Shown here: positions 14,101 to 24,362 of the stretch, in pieces
Position numbering within the stretch: position 1 is the first letter of the stretch
Layout of the letters: each line of letters opens with the position of its first letter
Source of the DNA: Centropus unirufus
Lineage: Eukaryota; Chordata; Aves; Cuculiformes; Centropidae
Reading direction: 5' to 3'
Assembly: GCA_013397695.1 (NCBI GenBank)
Contig: VYZI01000726.1
Location: 127,656 to 191,655 of the forward strand
DNA length: 64,000 nucleotides
Notes under the pieces: model-generated
What the model was told of the DNA's origin: nothing
Databases searched by the model: none
The model's input: only the letters and a program-made list of their open reading frames with translations
Position numbers and translations under genes: made by a program

Positions 14101-17100
14101 CAGAGGAGGGAGCTGGGCCTTGATCTCTTCAAGGGAGCAGTGAGGTCTGTTGAAGTAAGGAGTCTGACGTCCTTCTAATCGAGTTGAGCGTTGTCACACC
14201 TTGGGGGCACTTGTCTGACCTGCAGTGTACAACTCTGTGGCCCAGGACAGATGTTCTAAGGTTTTTCTTGCTCCTTCGGTCTGTAGATGTGACCAGGCAA
14301 TTGCTCCTTTAGGTCTTTTGTGAGGCTGGCACCAGTCCCCTCAAAGGAAAGCTGTCATCCCGAGGATGGGAACAACATCCCGAAGAACTGGTTTTGGGTG
14401 GGGACAGAGCATCCCTACTGTTCACAGTCAGCCTCGTGGTACAATGAGTGGATGCCTCAGTTTGGGACAGGCGTAAGAGGTTAGAAATGCTGAGAGGGAA
14501 GCAGGTTGTACGTTCCCCAAGTTCTGTGTGTGAGTGGAAAGTTTTCAAACGGCTGCTTTCCTGCCCAGGCTCTCAGACTGGCAGGGGTAATTGTTTGGCT
14601 TAACCTTGTTGCTCTTTATTCACACAGCTTTCTTCTCTGAGCAGACGTGTGGTAGGAAAAAGCTACTGGAAATTAGAATCTAAAAATCCCTTCTCTGGAT
14701 GAAAGCCAGAGTCCTAAAAACTAAATTGGAAACATAAGAAACCTGAGTGCCGCACTCATCTGGAACAATAAACACTTCTTAATGAAACAGATGGAACTTG
14801 CAAACCACGCTCCCATCCCCTTCGTAAATTGAGGGGGACACCAAAAAAACAGCATTATTGTTGTTTTAGTGTTAGAAAGAAGCTGGCTCCAGAGGCGAAA
14901 CAAGGAGCCAAAGCCAGTTACCCATGTGCTCTGGGGAGCCTGGAGCGAGGCGGCTGTTGCAAGCTGCAAACATGGGCCAGGCTTTTCTCACCCTTGCAAA
15001 TACCCCACAGCTTGTGAGGGCTCGTAACGGGATTCGTGTGAGGCTGACCACGACCTCAAGTGTGGGATTTGACGGAGTTCTGAGCTGTCTGGTTTAGTAA
15101 TGGAGAAATTAATTGCTGGGAATTCAATCCAGCAGGTACTGCTACTAATTGCCCTCAGTGCTTGGTCGCTTTGTGCTTTGCCGCTGCTGGGCTCTTTGGT
15201 GGGGGACGCTGCTCTGCTCTCAGCCCAGCTGGTGGGACAGCGCGACCACAGCATCAGCTCGGGCAGGTGCACTGTGTATTTTCTTAAGCCCAGCTACCAC
15301 CTTGTCTGCCTACAGACCGCCTTGGAAACTTGATTCTCTCATGAGGAGCAAGTCTTAGCATCACAGAATTATGGAATGGTTTGGGTTGAAAGGGACCTTA
15401 AAGCCCACCCAGTTCCAACCCCTGCCACAGGCAGAGACACTTCTCCAGGCTGAACAACCCCACCTCTCTTGCCTGTCCCTTTATGGGAGCTGCTCCAGCC
15501 CCTGGATAATCTGCGTGGCCTCCTCTGGACTCACTCCAACAGATCCATCTTCTTCCTGTGTTGTAAAACTTGTGGCTTACGTTTGGCCTTCAGTCCTTTG
15601 GGGCTCGCTGTTGCCCAGTAGAATCTTCCCATGAGGCAGTGGAGACCTTGGGGTGAAGTGGCCTATCTTTTCTTGTCCTGGAGGAGGAACTGCAAATCTT
15701 TTTCCTCAGGAAAAGAAATCTCGTTTTCCATGGACTGCTTGGCTGTGTTAAAGCTCCTTTAAAGTGATTAGAGGCTGAAGTCCTCTGGGGTATTGTGGCT
15801 GCGCGCGTCTCCTTTCCCCTGATGCCTGCCTAGAATTGGGAGCTGGCATAATACATATATTTAGACCCAACCAATGCCAGATTTTTCTAAGTCTTAAAAT
15901 AATCCGCATGAATTTTGTGTTTCCCCAAGTGCCTGAACGCCCGTATTGTCCCTCTGTACGATATCAGGGTCCCACAGGGGCTAGGATTAGCGGCTGGTTG
16001 CAGATGCAGTGTGGCTGCATTTCTTCTGTGAGCTGTTCCAGTAGGAGCAGTTGGGTTTGGAGCGTGTTGTGCAGCTGCGGGCGCTGCGCTGCCGTGCCCG
16101 GTCAGCCCAGGAGGAGCCCAGAGGAGCAGCTCGGTCTCCCGGTGGCCGCACAAACTGCGGCAGTGGAGGCACTTGGGGTTTTGTAGGGTCCGTGACAGTT
16201 CGATGAGTAGCACGGCCTCCCACCGTGCCAGAATCCCATCTCCTGGGTCAGGTGAACCTCAAGGCAGCAGAAATTTCCTTCTGAATAGATGCTTTATTGC
16301 TGCTGCAGCTTAGAATCAGAGGATGCTTCCCTCTCCAAGTGCTCCCAGCGGCTCCTGCCTGCCCAGGGGGCTGAGTTGAGCTGCCTTTAGGAAGACAGAT
16401 TTCTGTCTGGAACAAACCTGATTGCTACCCAGCTTTGAATACCTTTTTATTTTTTATTTTAATGAGAGACTAATTTTGCTGTTGCCATTTCCATCTTTGT
16501 ACACTGAATTGCTGTGAGGAGTTTGATGACTTGGAAAACATGGATGTGTTCACCACGTAGGGATGGGGTCAATGCTGAAGTTCCAACCTCCCCACATGGT
16601 AAGGGTTGCCCTCTGAGTCTTACTGCTTCAGCCCTCAAGGAGCAACGCTTTATTCTCCATCTGCTTATCAAAAGCTGTTTTATGGTAGGTTTGAACTGTT
16701 GAATACTTACCTGAGCCCGTGTTTAGTGAATTGTTGTTTATTCCCTTCTATCTCCTAGAGTGTGAGCCCATAGAAGCGATAGCGAAGTTCGACTACCTTG
16801 GCAGGACTGCACGAGAGCTGTCCTTTAAAAAAGGAGCTTCTCTCCTGCTCTATCAGCGGGCCTCAGATGACTGGTGGGAGGGACGCCACAATGGAATTGA
16901 CGGCCTTATTCCTCATCAGTATATCGTCGTTCAAGACACGTATGTTACACTTTAAGCCCATCTGCAAGATAGACTTGCTTAAAACTCAGGTGTGGAACGC
17001 AGTGTTTGTGTCAGGGTGTTGACACCAGGTGGGAAGAGTTCGTTCTTTCACCCTCTCTGCAAGGAGGGAGTCCTTGAATCAAGCAGAGCTCCGCAAGGCG

Positions 17101-20100
17101 TAGGTGTCCACCGATGTGGAGGTGATATAAAAATTGTTGTGGTGCTGCCAGCCCGTGTAAAGACGTGGAGCTGGGATCTCCAGGCTGCTCAGAGAAAGCA
17201 GGCTGTCTCATTTGAGAGATCTGCAATATTCATAAGATGCCAGCGCAGCGTTGTTTTCCTGTATGTGTGTTTACAGACAACGCTGTCTTTGAAATGTAGT
17301 GCTGTTGGTCCCGGTTTGGTTGTGATTTCCTTCCCTCCTCCTTCCTAGTGAAGATGGTGTCTCTGAAAGATCCAGTCCGAAGTCTGAAATAGAAATAAAT
17401 TCTGAGCCACCGGAAGAAAAAGTGACGGCTCGAGCTGGCGCCAGCTGCCCGAGTGGGGGTCACGTCGCAGATATTTACCTTGCAAACATCAACAAGTAAG
17501 AACAGCCTTGTGTTATTTCACTTAACTGTAAAGATCTTGGTGCCGAGTCCAGCACGGTATTTCCTTCCCTGTAGAAGGCTGACTAACGGGCACTGCCACC
17601 CTCGCTCTCTGCTTCCCCCTCTTCTAACGTGCTCACGTTTTGCTGTCCTCTCCCCCTGTCACCAGTGTGGCCAATGCTCATTTAGAGCCCCGTTGGCTTC
17701 TCTTCCCTGTCCCCAAGGTGCCATCTGTTCCCGTTTTCCCAAGCAGACATCCTGTTTTCTAAGCTAAGCACACAGAGGAAGCGAGGGCAGTAGCAGAGTG
17801 CGTCCTTGTCATTGTGTCCCCACTCCGTGTTACGTTTGTTGTGTCTCGTTTACGTTTAACACCTTTTGTTTTATGAGGTAGGGGAGAATTTCTTCAGAAA
17901 CCAGTGTCACATTCTGTGCTAAATGAATGTTCCCCAAGTCCCACCATCTGGCGTTGTCCGTCGTGTTCTTCCGCTCCCCCAGCACTTCTCACCTGGGGTT
18001 ACTAACCATATGCTTGCGGTGGAGCAGCGTGCCTCCCTCTCGCTCTGGCTTTACCTCCTTGACCAGAAATCACTACTTTAGCCAACGGTCCACATAATAA
18101 AAAACAGACTAAATTTCTTAATCTGTCATTTAATTATTCTAGAGCAGAATTATCTTTCTGATTATTTCCTTCATATTAAAGAAACCCCAATGTCTCTCTG
18201 TTGTGCAGTGAAGATACTAATAGGATAATTGCAGTTTGATGGGAGTGGATATTTTTAACCTTAATTTAACAAATGGAGTCGTAAAGGCATTAGTAGAAAT
18301 GCATCCTTTTAAAGGTTTGGACCTGCACATGTCCTACATGGAGCCTGGTCCGTAGTTTATGAGAGTCAGCAGAGCTCCGTTGGTATCGGTGCAGCTGTGT
18401 TAATTTGCATCAGCTTGGGGTCTGCTCTTTGATTTATGGTATTTATTGTCTGAGCCATTGAGGTCTGCCATTCCCCCAGTTACAGAGATTTGTATGATGA
18501 GAAGCCCAGTGTTGGAGCTTCCCCGTCTGCTGGCTTTGGTAGTGCCTGTAGTGTTTGTAAGAAGCCTGGGTAATGTCCACTCCAGTTTCTTTCCCTTTAG
18601 TAGGGAAGCTGATATTTAGCAATAATAGCGTAAGACTCATTTTGTTGTTTTTTCTTTAGGAATGAATCTTCTGACCTATGTGTGAACAGACTTGAGCAAA
18701 ATTAAATCAGATGGTTTCGCAATGACAGTTGTGCCACCCACTGAATTATTATTTGGATGCCAAAATCCTACTGGAGTTAACACTTTCTTGCAGTTTTTCA
18801 TGGGGCTGGTGCTATATATAAACGGATCCTTCCCTGTATAATGGATGCCAAGCTTCAGACCTATGGCATAAAGTGTTCTGCTGCATTGATTTGAAGGGAA
18901 CCGTGCTATCAGACCACATGGTGCTGGGGTAGAAATAAATTGTTTGGACCAGCTCTTGCATTTGACATCATCTTTTGGTATATCTGTAGCCCTACATAGA
19001 TAACGCCTCATGGTCCTGCTAAAGCAATGGAAAATAAACATCTCTTACCACCAGCAAATATTGGAAATGTTCGTTAACCCCAAACTATGGGGTTCTTCGC
19101 TTGCCAATCTCTGAAAATAACAACTTGATGCCTTGGGCCAGGAGCTTAGTAGACTTATACTGTGTCCTCCAGTAAAAAAAAAAATTGTAGCTCTGCTCTT
19201 CTCCTGTAATAAAAACACATCATCAAAACCTTTTGATGGCACAGAGGGTTTTTTTTGTTCAAATATAAATTCTTTTCTCCTTGACCAAGTTAATTACACT
19301 CCATACAAGTTTTCTGTTCTTGCTGTAAATGTGCACAGCTGCCAGAACCTCAGTCTTGGTGTTAGAAGTGTTCAACTGGAATGAGTTATAATTCTCCTGT
19401 TTCACAACGATGCCTAAAATCCTCGGTGTGTTTGTAATTCAAGTATCCTTATGTCTCTTCCCGTTGTCCTCTGTGTTGTTTTGGGGGGATATCTTCAAAT
19501 GACAGCCCGTTATGTGTTATCTGCTTGTATTGACTTGTTTTGCTTTTGTGACTGAAGGCAAAGAAAGAAACCAGAGTCAGGCAGCATCAGAAGAGCCTTC
19601 CGTCAAAGTGACAGCCACGGACTAGGTAGTTCAATGGCAGAACCCGCCTCCCCAGGAGCCATAGCCGGTTCCAGACCCTCATCTCAGCCCATTATGAGCC
19701 AAAGTCTTCCCAAGGAGGTTCCAGATAAATGCTCCATCAGTGGCCACGGCAGCCTCAATTCTATCAGCCGACACTCGTCTCTGAAGAACAGGATAGACAG
19801 CCCGCAGATCCGGAAAACTGTGACGGCAGGGAGGTCCAAGAGCTTCAACAACCACCGACCCATGGACCCTGAAGTCATTGCGCAGGTAAAACAAGAGTGC
19901 TTTGCTTTAAAGATTGGGTTTGGAAACTTAACGGCTACAGTGAGATGTTTTAATGTGAAGTCTGATTTAATCTCGTAATGCTTCCCTTCTCTCAGTGCCA
20001 TCTGAATTTACTACACAGAGTCAGTCTAGTCCCTCACCTCGTTTTGTCTAAGCCACCAAGGCTGCTTTCGTGAGTGAAAATAAACAATCAGGTCCTTCCT

Positions 20101-22902
20101 CTGTAAAAACTTGGCCCTGTTTATTATTCACAAATTAATTTCAACAATAAAAACATCCATTTCAGAAAGTTACGCAGATCCAGAGCTGTCAGCAAAAAAT
20201 TAAGCAGTTGTAACTTCATGACATGAGAAATGTCAAGTATTTAGTGTGGATTTAACGTTCTCCTGTCAGTTGTGGTTCAACATTGGGAGCATATGGAGCC
20301 GTGCAGTCAAAATAAAAGCAGGCTGCTGAGTTGTACAGTGCTCACAGTGGCATCTTTATGTGCTTGCAGGGCTCCGTGGGTGATTAGAAACCTACTTTGA
20401 CCAGAATACTGCTAGTTTCATTAGCTGGTTATTTAGACAAGTGCCTTGAGACCAGAGCAGCTACCCAGGCGGCTGCAGCTGGGCTTGAACTTTGCAAATT
20501 GCTTTTGGGACTGACTCCACACACTGACCAGACAAAGAAACCACGTCTCCAGCTCCCTCTGTGCAGCTTAAAGGGAAAGGTGCTCGTAGTCTTTTTCTTC
20601 ATCTTCACCAGCTCGATTCTCCCTCTCTGTGCATGTTCTCTGCGTCTCCACAGGCAGCGATCGCTCCCGTCCCCGTGTCTGGGGCCGTGGGCAGTGACTG
20701 CTGTGACACCCGCGCTGTCTGTGCAACCGTGCGGTTTCACAAATGGAAGACAATTGAAAGTCAGAATTAGATTTGAACAGCTACTCATGGGGTGACTGAT
20801 GGAAATGTTACCCGTTTCCCTCTTCCGTGAAGGATCTTCCCCACCTCCCTCCTGTTAGATTCGCCTGCACACAGGTTGCCTGTACCAACTGTTCTCAGTA
20901 TGCGATGGGTCTGTCTAAAGCCAAGGAATGCTTGGGTCTCCGATTACAGAGCCAGCCCTGGAAGACCTGACTTCTGCCTGGCTCAGGAGTTTGTAGGTTT
21001 TTAAAGAGCTGAGGGAAGGTTCGTGAAAATTAAACATCATTTTTATTGACAAAACAGCAGTCAAGTAATAAATAAGGTCCAACTAAAAGTCTGCTGTGTA
21101 TTCTGGGGGAAAGATGGGATTTGCTATTAAGAATATCTTTAGTCTGTTTGTTTAGTGGAATTATAATGTATGGTCCTTGCTGTCATCGTATTTCATTATC
21201 CTTCCAAGGCTTGCGTTGACATAAATCAGCATCTTTGGTTTTTCAATTAAGCTCTAACCAAAGTTATTCCGTCTCCTCTTCCTGCCAGCACGTTACCTCC
21301 ATTATTTTCACTGGAGATTAGTTTGGGGAGGAAAAGAAAAGAATGGCGGAGAAAGGAAAGAGGAGGGGAGCAGGAAAATAAGCGGAGTTAAATCATTGTT
21401 CCTCTTTGCCCCGTAGTACCTGCTCAAACACCACCTCGTAATCATTGTGCCCTTTACATAGCTCCCTGACTTCACACGTACAATCTGCCCGACTTCAATA
21501 GCCTTGGAGGTGTCAGGTTACTGTCTCGGGCTTCCTCCACCATTCCTTGACTGATTTACCTTCCCAACCCGCTGAAAATCCTCTGAGGAAGCGAAAAAGC
21601 TGGAGCCAAACTGTGAGTCACAGAACGGCTGAGTTCTGCTCTCCCATGAATTGTGCGCACCCGTGGGCTCCGCCGCGTGGGCTGCAGCCGAGCACGGAGG
21701 TCCTGCTCTCATGGAGAGCTAAAAGCCATGTCTTTAGCCCAAAGATCTCTTTGTTAATAACTGCAGTATTTTATAAGAGTGAGGAGAGCCTGCTTGAATG
21801 TCTGTGTCTGTTTCTGATACCTTCTGTGTTCTGTACAACATTTCAAATGCCGAGTCCCACAAAACGCCTCTCAGGGAAGGGAAGGCTGCTCGCCCCGCAG
21901 GCAGCGAGAGCACACAGGGATTTCAGCTTTCGGTGTGTGGCCTGTCAGCCGGTGTCAAAATCATCAGTCCTTTCATGAAGCCTTTACTCTCCAGAATCTC
22001 CCAAGCCAAATAAAGTAGAAGAATCATAGAATCACAGAATGGTTTGGGTTGGAAGGGACCTCAAAGCCCATCCGGTTCCACCCCCTGCCATGTGCAGGGA
22101 CACCTCCCACTGGATCAGGGGGCTCAAATCCTCATCCAGCCTGGCCTTCAACACCTCCAGGTATGGAGCCTAATACTTGGAATCATGTGCTTTTCTGTTA
22201 GTTTTGGGATCGTACCCGTCTTCTGAAGTCCAAGCAGCATCAGGACCAGAAAAAGACAAGACTAGTGTCAAGAAAGTGTGAGCAATTATTTTGCTCCGTA
22301 TCGATGGAAAATATTACAGCTTATTGGCTTCAGTCTGTGATGCTGTGTTGTTTGGCACGGGCTCTGCTTTGACACCTAAAGGTTCTCAACCCGCCAGTCG
22401 ATTGGAGTGTTGGTGCTTAAAGCTGAAAACTAATATGTCCCTCTCAAAGCCTGATTTTCTCTCTGTATTTATGTGTCTGGGTTCTGTTACTCACTCGGTT
22501 TCTCTTTTGTGTTTGCAGGATATTGAAGCCACTATGAACTCTGCTCTGAATGAGCTGCGGGAGCTGGAAAGGCAAAGCAGCGTGAAGCACACGCCAGATG
22601 TGGTCCTTGACACCCTGGAGCCTTTGAAAACCTCTCCAGTGGTGGCCCCCACCTCTGAGCCTTCCAGTCCTCTGCACACTCAGATCCTCAAGGACACTGA
22701 ACCAGCTTTCCAGCGCAGCGCCAGCACAGCCGGCGACATTCCCTGCACCTTCAGGCCAGTCAAGTCTGTCAAAATGGCCACCCAGGTGAAACCTCCGGCA
22801 ACTCGGCCGAAGCCAACAGTTTTCCCCAAAACAAACGCCACGAGCCCTGGCGTCGCCTCCTCTGCGTCTCAGCAGCCTCCTGACAAGTCCTGTACTGTCT
22901 GA
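2135..22902 (+). CDS. SRGAP2: SRGAP2, SLIT-ROBO Rho GTPase-activating protein 2, 3' half (11 coding exons)
   Basis: Eleven exons encode about 584 residues, corresponding to roughly residue 488 to the end of the ~1070-residue family protein. Exons: 2135-2165, 2893-2953, 4899-4976, 6853-6987, 8301-8406, 9003-9227, 12500-12579, 16759-16939, 17349-17495, 19558-19885 and 22519-22902. All have AG/GT borders and the phases chain without a break. Domain order is RhoGAP (arginine finger in GIFRVSG, AGA codon 4922-4924), SH3 (16759-16939, with ALYDY-like AKFDY and the WW pair DDWWEG), then a serine-rich tail ending in DKSCTV. The CTV ending, the VVAPTSEPSSPLHTQ stretch and IKBKE as neighbour point to SRGAP2 rather than SRGAP1 or SRGAP3. 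Known family role: the F-BAR domain (outside the window) bends membranes, the GAP acts on Rac1, and the SH3 binds proline-rich partners in neuronal migration and spine maturation. Introns hold mostly CR1 fragments and unremarkable sequence. Confidence 0.95.
2198..2212 (+). repeat. (TG)n microsatellite
   Basis: Seven and a half TG units, 33 bases after the donor of SRGAP2 exon a. Confidence 0.9.
2893..2953 (+). CDS. SRGAP2: SRGAP2 exon b: start of RhoGAP domain
   Basis: 61 nt beginning DSSQAIPLVVES and ending after RFISRH in phase 1 at gtgagt. This is the conserved first helix of the srGAP RhoGAP fold. Confidence 0.93.
3652..3772 (-). mobile_element. CR1 LINE 3' end
   Basis: Short inverted copy beginning tcatagaatcacagaatgg on the plus strand. 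Same variant as the copy at 22021. Confidence 0.88.
4899..4976 (+). CDS. SRGAP2: SRGAP2 exon c: RhoGAP arginine-finger exon
   Basis: 78 nt. It contains GIFRVSGSQVEVNDIK; the arginine of GIFR (4922-4924) is the catalytic finger of RhoGAP domains. Acceptor tcttacag, donor gtaggg, phases 1 in and 1 out. Confidence 0.95.
5580..5646 (-). mobile_element. CR1 LINE 3' tail fragment
   Basis: About 65 bases (gaatcatagaatatttaagg) of the CR1 end in inverted orientation, an older and more diverged copy. Confidence 0.75.
5990..6001 (+). repeat. C12 homopolymer
   Basis: Twelve C in a row within a SRGAP2 intron; length may be a sequencing estimate. Confidence 0.9.
6853..6987 (+). CDS. SRGAP2: SRGAP2 exon d: RhoGAP core
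   Basis: 135 nt including GVLKLYFRGLEHPLFPKD, the conserved K-x-(F/Y)-R-x-L-x-x-P-L block that stabilises the GTPase. Donor gtaagt after GCCTGTGTCA. The intron before it contains only low-complexity sequence, including a 12-base C run. Confidence 0.95.
8301..8406 (+). CDS. SRGAP2: SRGAP2 exon e: RhoGAP helix exon
   Basis: 106 nt reading MDNLQERALHIRKVLLNLPK and on into RYLFAFLN. MDNLQERALHIRKVL matches SRGAP2 rather than SRGAP3, which has AERVHQIQQIL at this place. Acceptor ctttcag, donor gtgagt. Confidence 0.95.
8602..8748 (-). mobile_element. CR1 LINE 3' end, diverged
   Basis: Inverted copy with aatcatttaag-like start and the internal atcatccagtccagctgtc block. Diverged from the common variant in this window. 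Confidence 0.8.
9003..9227 (+). CDS. SRGAP2: SRGAP2 exon f: end of RhoGAP domain
   Basis: 225 nt with SQFSEENMMDPYNLAICF, the family-wide N-L-A-x-x-(F/W)-x-P block, then ELIKTIIIQHENIF and ELEGPVYSRGG. A donor at gtatga splits a cysteine codon. The second half of this exon has a degenerate copy at 10336-10433. Confidence 0.95.
9228..12499. other. SRGAP2 intron with decayed exon copy
   Basis: This 3.3-kb intron is mainly unique sequence and holds the degenerate copy of exon f at 10336-10433. Nothing else coding was found. Confidence 0.8.
10336..10433 (+). pseudogene. Degenerate partial copy of SRGAP2 RhoGAP exon f
   Basis: About 98 bases align with 9121-9218 inside exon f at roughly 87% identity by hand count, including catgagaacatcttc and gggagctggagggtcc. 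The first part keeps the parental frame (TII.QHENIF). A one-base deletion after gaacatcttc then shifts the frame, so the copy cannot encode the parental peptide. No convincing acceptor precedes it. It looks like a local tandem duplication that decayed, not a functional alternative exon. Confidence 0.8.
12500..12579 (+). CDS. SRGAP2: SRGAP2 exon g: acidic linker between RhoGAP and SH3
   Basis: 80 nt reading SPHGERASTEDSVQDVTAEH and then HTSDD. It is Asp/Glu- and Ser/Thr-rich and lacks fold signatures. Acceptor tgttgtag, donor gtacgc, in frame on both sides. Confidence 0.92.
12580..16758. other. SRGAP2 intron before the SH3 exon
   Basis: A 4.2-kb intron with a minus-oriented CR1 fragment at 15358-15547. 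The remaining sequence shows no exon, RNA gene or repeat that could be recognised. Confidence 0.7.
15358..15547 (-). mobile_element. CR1 LINE 3' end
   Basis: Inverted copy from tcacagaattatggaatgg through the tccaggctgaacaacccc block, which belongs to the more internal part of the CR1 3' end. Confidence 0.85.
16759..16939 (+). CDS. SRGAP2: SRGAP2 exon h: SH3 domain
   Basis: 181 nt encode the whole SH3 core: AIAKFDYLGR (ALYDY motif), ELSFKKGA (RT loop end), DDWWEGRHNG (tryptophan pair) and GLIPHQYI (conserved Pro-Tyr). The srGAP SH3 binds ROBO1 and other proline-rich partners. Confidence 0.96.
17349..17495 (+). CDS. SRGAP2: SRGAP2 exon i: post-SH3 linker
   Basis: 147 nt, acidic and serine-rich (EDGVSERSSPKSEIEI), ending HVADIYLANIN. 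Acceptor cttcctag, donor gtaaga, phases 2 in and 2 out. Confidence 0.93.
19558..19885 (+). CDS. SRGAP2: SRGAP2 exon j: basic serine-rich tail
   Basis: 328 nt, 109 codons. The first third (GLGSSMAEPASPGAIAG) is the variable part. The rest, SISGHGSLNSISRHSSLK and GRSKSFNNHRPMDPEV, is strongly conserved in SRGAP2. Low complexity, predicted disordered, many potential phosphosites. Acceptor actgaag lacks a strong pyrimidine run. Confidence 0.93.
22021..22163 (-). mobile_element. CR1 LINE 3' end
   Basis: Inverted copy beginning gaatcatagaatcacagaat, close to the young-looking variant of this window. Confidence 0.9.
22519..22902 (+). CDS. SRGAP2: SRGAP2 terminal coding exon
   Basis: 384 nt to the TGA at 22900-22902. 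It contains a short helical segment (ALNELRELERQ) and a proline-rich end (VKPPATRPKPTVFPKTN), finishing DKSCTV. Acceptor gtttgcag is preceded by a good pyrimidine tract. Confidence 0.96.
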   Translation, partial: DIEATMNSALNELRELERQSSVKHTPDVVLDTLEPLKTSPVVAPTSEPSSPLHTQILKDTEPAFQRSASTAGDIPCTFRPVKSVKMATQVKPPATRPKPTVFPKTNATSPGVASSASQQPPDKSCTV

Positions 22903-24356
22903 TAAACTCGATGCTGCTCTGTGGATTTAACTGTGTTGTTTCAGATGAAGAGACTTGTCCAAGATGTTAAAGTTCCTATTTAATTAGTTGTTATGAACTT
23001 CTGCTGGAGGTCAGTTGGGAACTGCTGGGAGTGAACCCAGTGGTAACAACCTCATCCCACGTACCCGCATCAGTGACGTGCGTAAGGCAAAACGGTTCAC
23101 GCCGCGCTTAGGAAATCCAATCTCGGGTCACTGTGAAGCTGAGGAGGAACACGCGCAGACAGCGATGAGTCGGAGCTTGGTTTCCAGTCGATGCCTTGTT
23201 CCGAGTGTTTGGCCACTGGAAGAAATACTCAGCGGCCTCATGTTTTGAATACTGGTGTAGTGACTTCTATATTCCGTGTTTCATTTATCACAGGGAAACA
23301 ATAGGATAGATTTTAGTCTATTGCATGTTTTGGTGCCACTGGTTACGTGGAGCTTGGACATGCCTGTTTCTTGTGCATTATGGTGATTATTCCGTTGCCC
23401 GCTGGTGCCACGGTGGTTAAGGGTCTGTCTCAGCTTCCATCACATCCTCTGGTTTTGTTTGTTCGCTTCCCCTGTTCCTCCCCCCAGGGCCAATCTAGCC
23501 TCATTCTTTAGTCTACACTTGTCATGAAAAATAGTTTACTCTGGAACTCTCTTAGATTTTGTGGAGTTTATACGTAATGTGTGTCTGTGCAAATATAAAC
23601 AAACATGTTCCTGAGGTTTAGGAGCATAAGAAAGCCCAGTTGTTGCTTATGGACAATCTAGCTGTTTTCCCCTTTGCTCTCCCCTATTTAAAACCAGCTT
23701 GATTGTTTTTCAGTGTAATTTTCAGCCCGTAGGCTCTGATGTGGTGTGTGGTCTCGGGAGACTGAATGTAAAAACAAGTTAACTTTTGGAAACTTCAGCA
23801 TCCTCTGATGGGAGTTCACTTACTAACGCACACATTCTTGTTTTGATCGCATATCAAGATGGATCCTTACCAAAACCGAAGTTCCAAGCACTGTAAAGTC
23901 TTCAATCAGAAGTTCTCGAGCTTCCTATCTTCTCCCTTTTCCTGGTTGCAAACGCTTCGGCCGGTGGCTGTGCCCGCTGCGAATGTCTTCTAGGGATCTG
24001 TGCTCCCGTAGAGCGGGACGGGAAGCGCTGCTGGGACGGTGCCGTGAGCGCGCAGCTTCTGGAGTGACTTCCCGGCACGTTCCTTGGTAGACTGGCATGC
24101 CAGCAGGACTCCAAGGATGTGTGAATGAAGTCTTGGTGTTTGTATTTATATGGTGGGCAGCGAGTGCTTCACCCGCTCCCAGGCCGCACAAACTCTTTTA
24201 TACTCAACTGAGCTTTCCACGACGCTAATGTTTATTTAATTTAAAAACAAAAGGCATGTGCCTCTTCCAACGGCAAAGAAGATCTCGCAGTCCTGCAAGA
24301 GAGGAGACTGTGGCTGACACTCCATTCACCTTGTTCCCAAACTCTTCTGGGATTTA

Positions 24357-24362
24357 AATAAA
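24357..24362 (+). terminator. SRGAP2: Candidate proximal poly(A) signal of SRGAP2
   Basis: AATAAA about 1.45 kb after the stop codon. Use of this site would give a much shorter 3' UTR. No strong GT-rich element was seen directly downstream. Confidence 0.3.

Larger units (their letters stand above)
17496..22518. other. SRGAP2 introns flanking the 328-nt tail exon
   Basis: Two introns (17496-19557 and 19886-22518) of mostly AT-rich unique sequence. The second holds a minus-oriented CR1 fragment at 22021-22163. No further exon is visible apart from 19558-19885 between them. Confidence 0.7.

Noticed and set aside
22888..22902. C-terminal KSCTV of SRGAP2 as a PDZ-binding ligand
   Set aside because: Class I ligands need Ser/Thr two residues before the end; here that position is cysteine.
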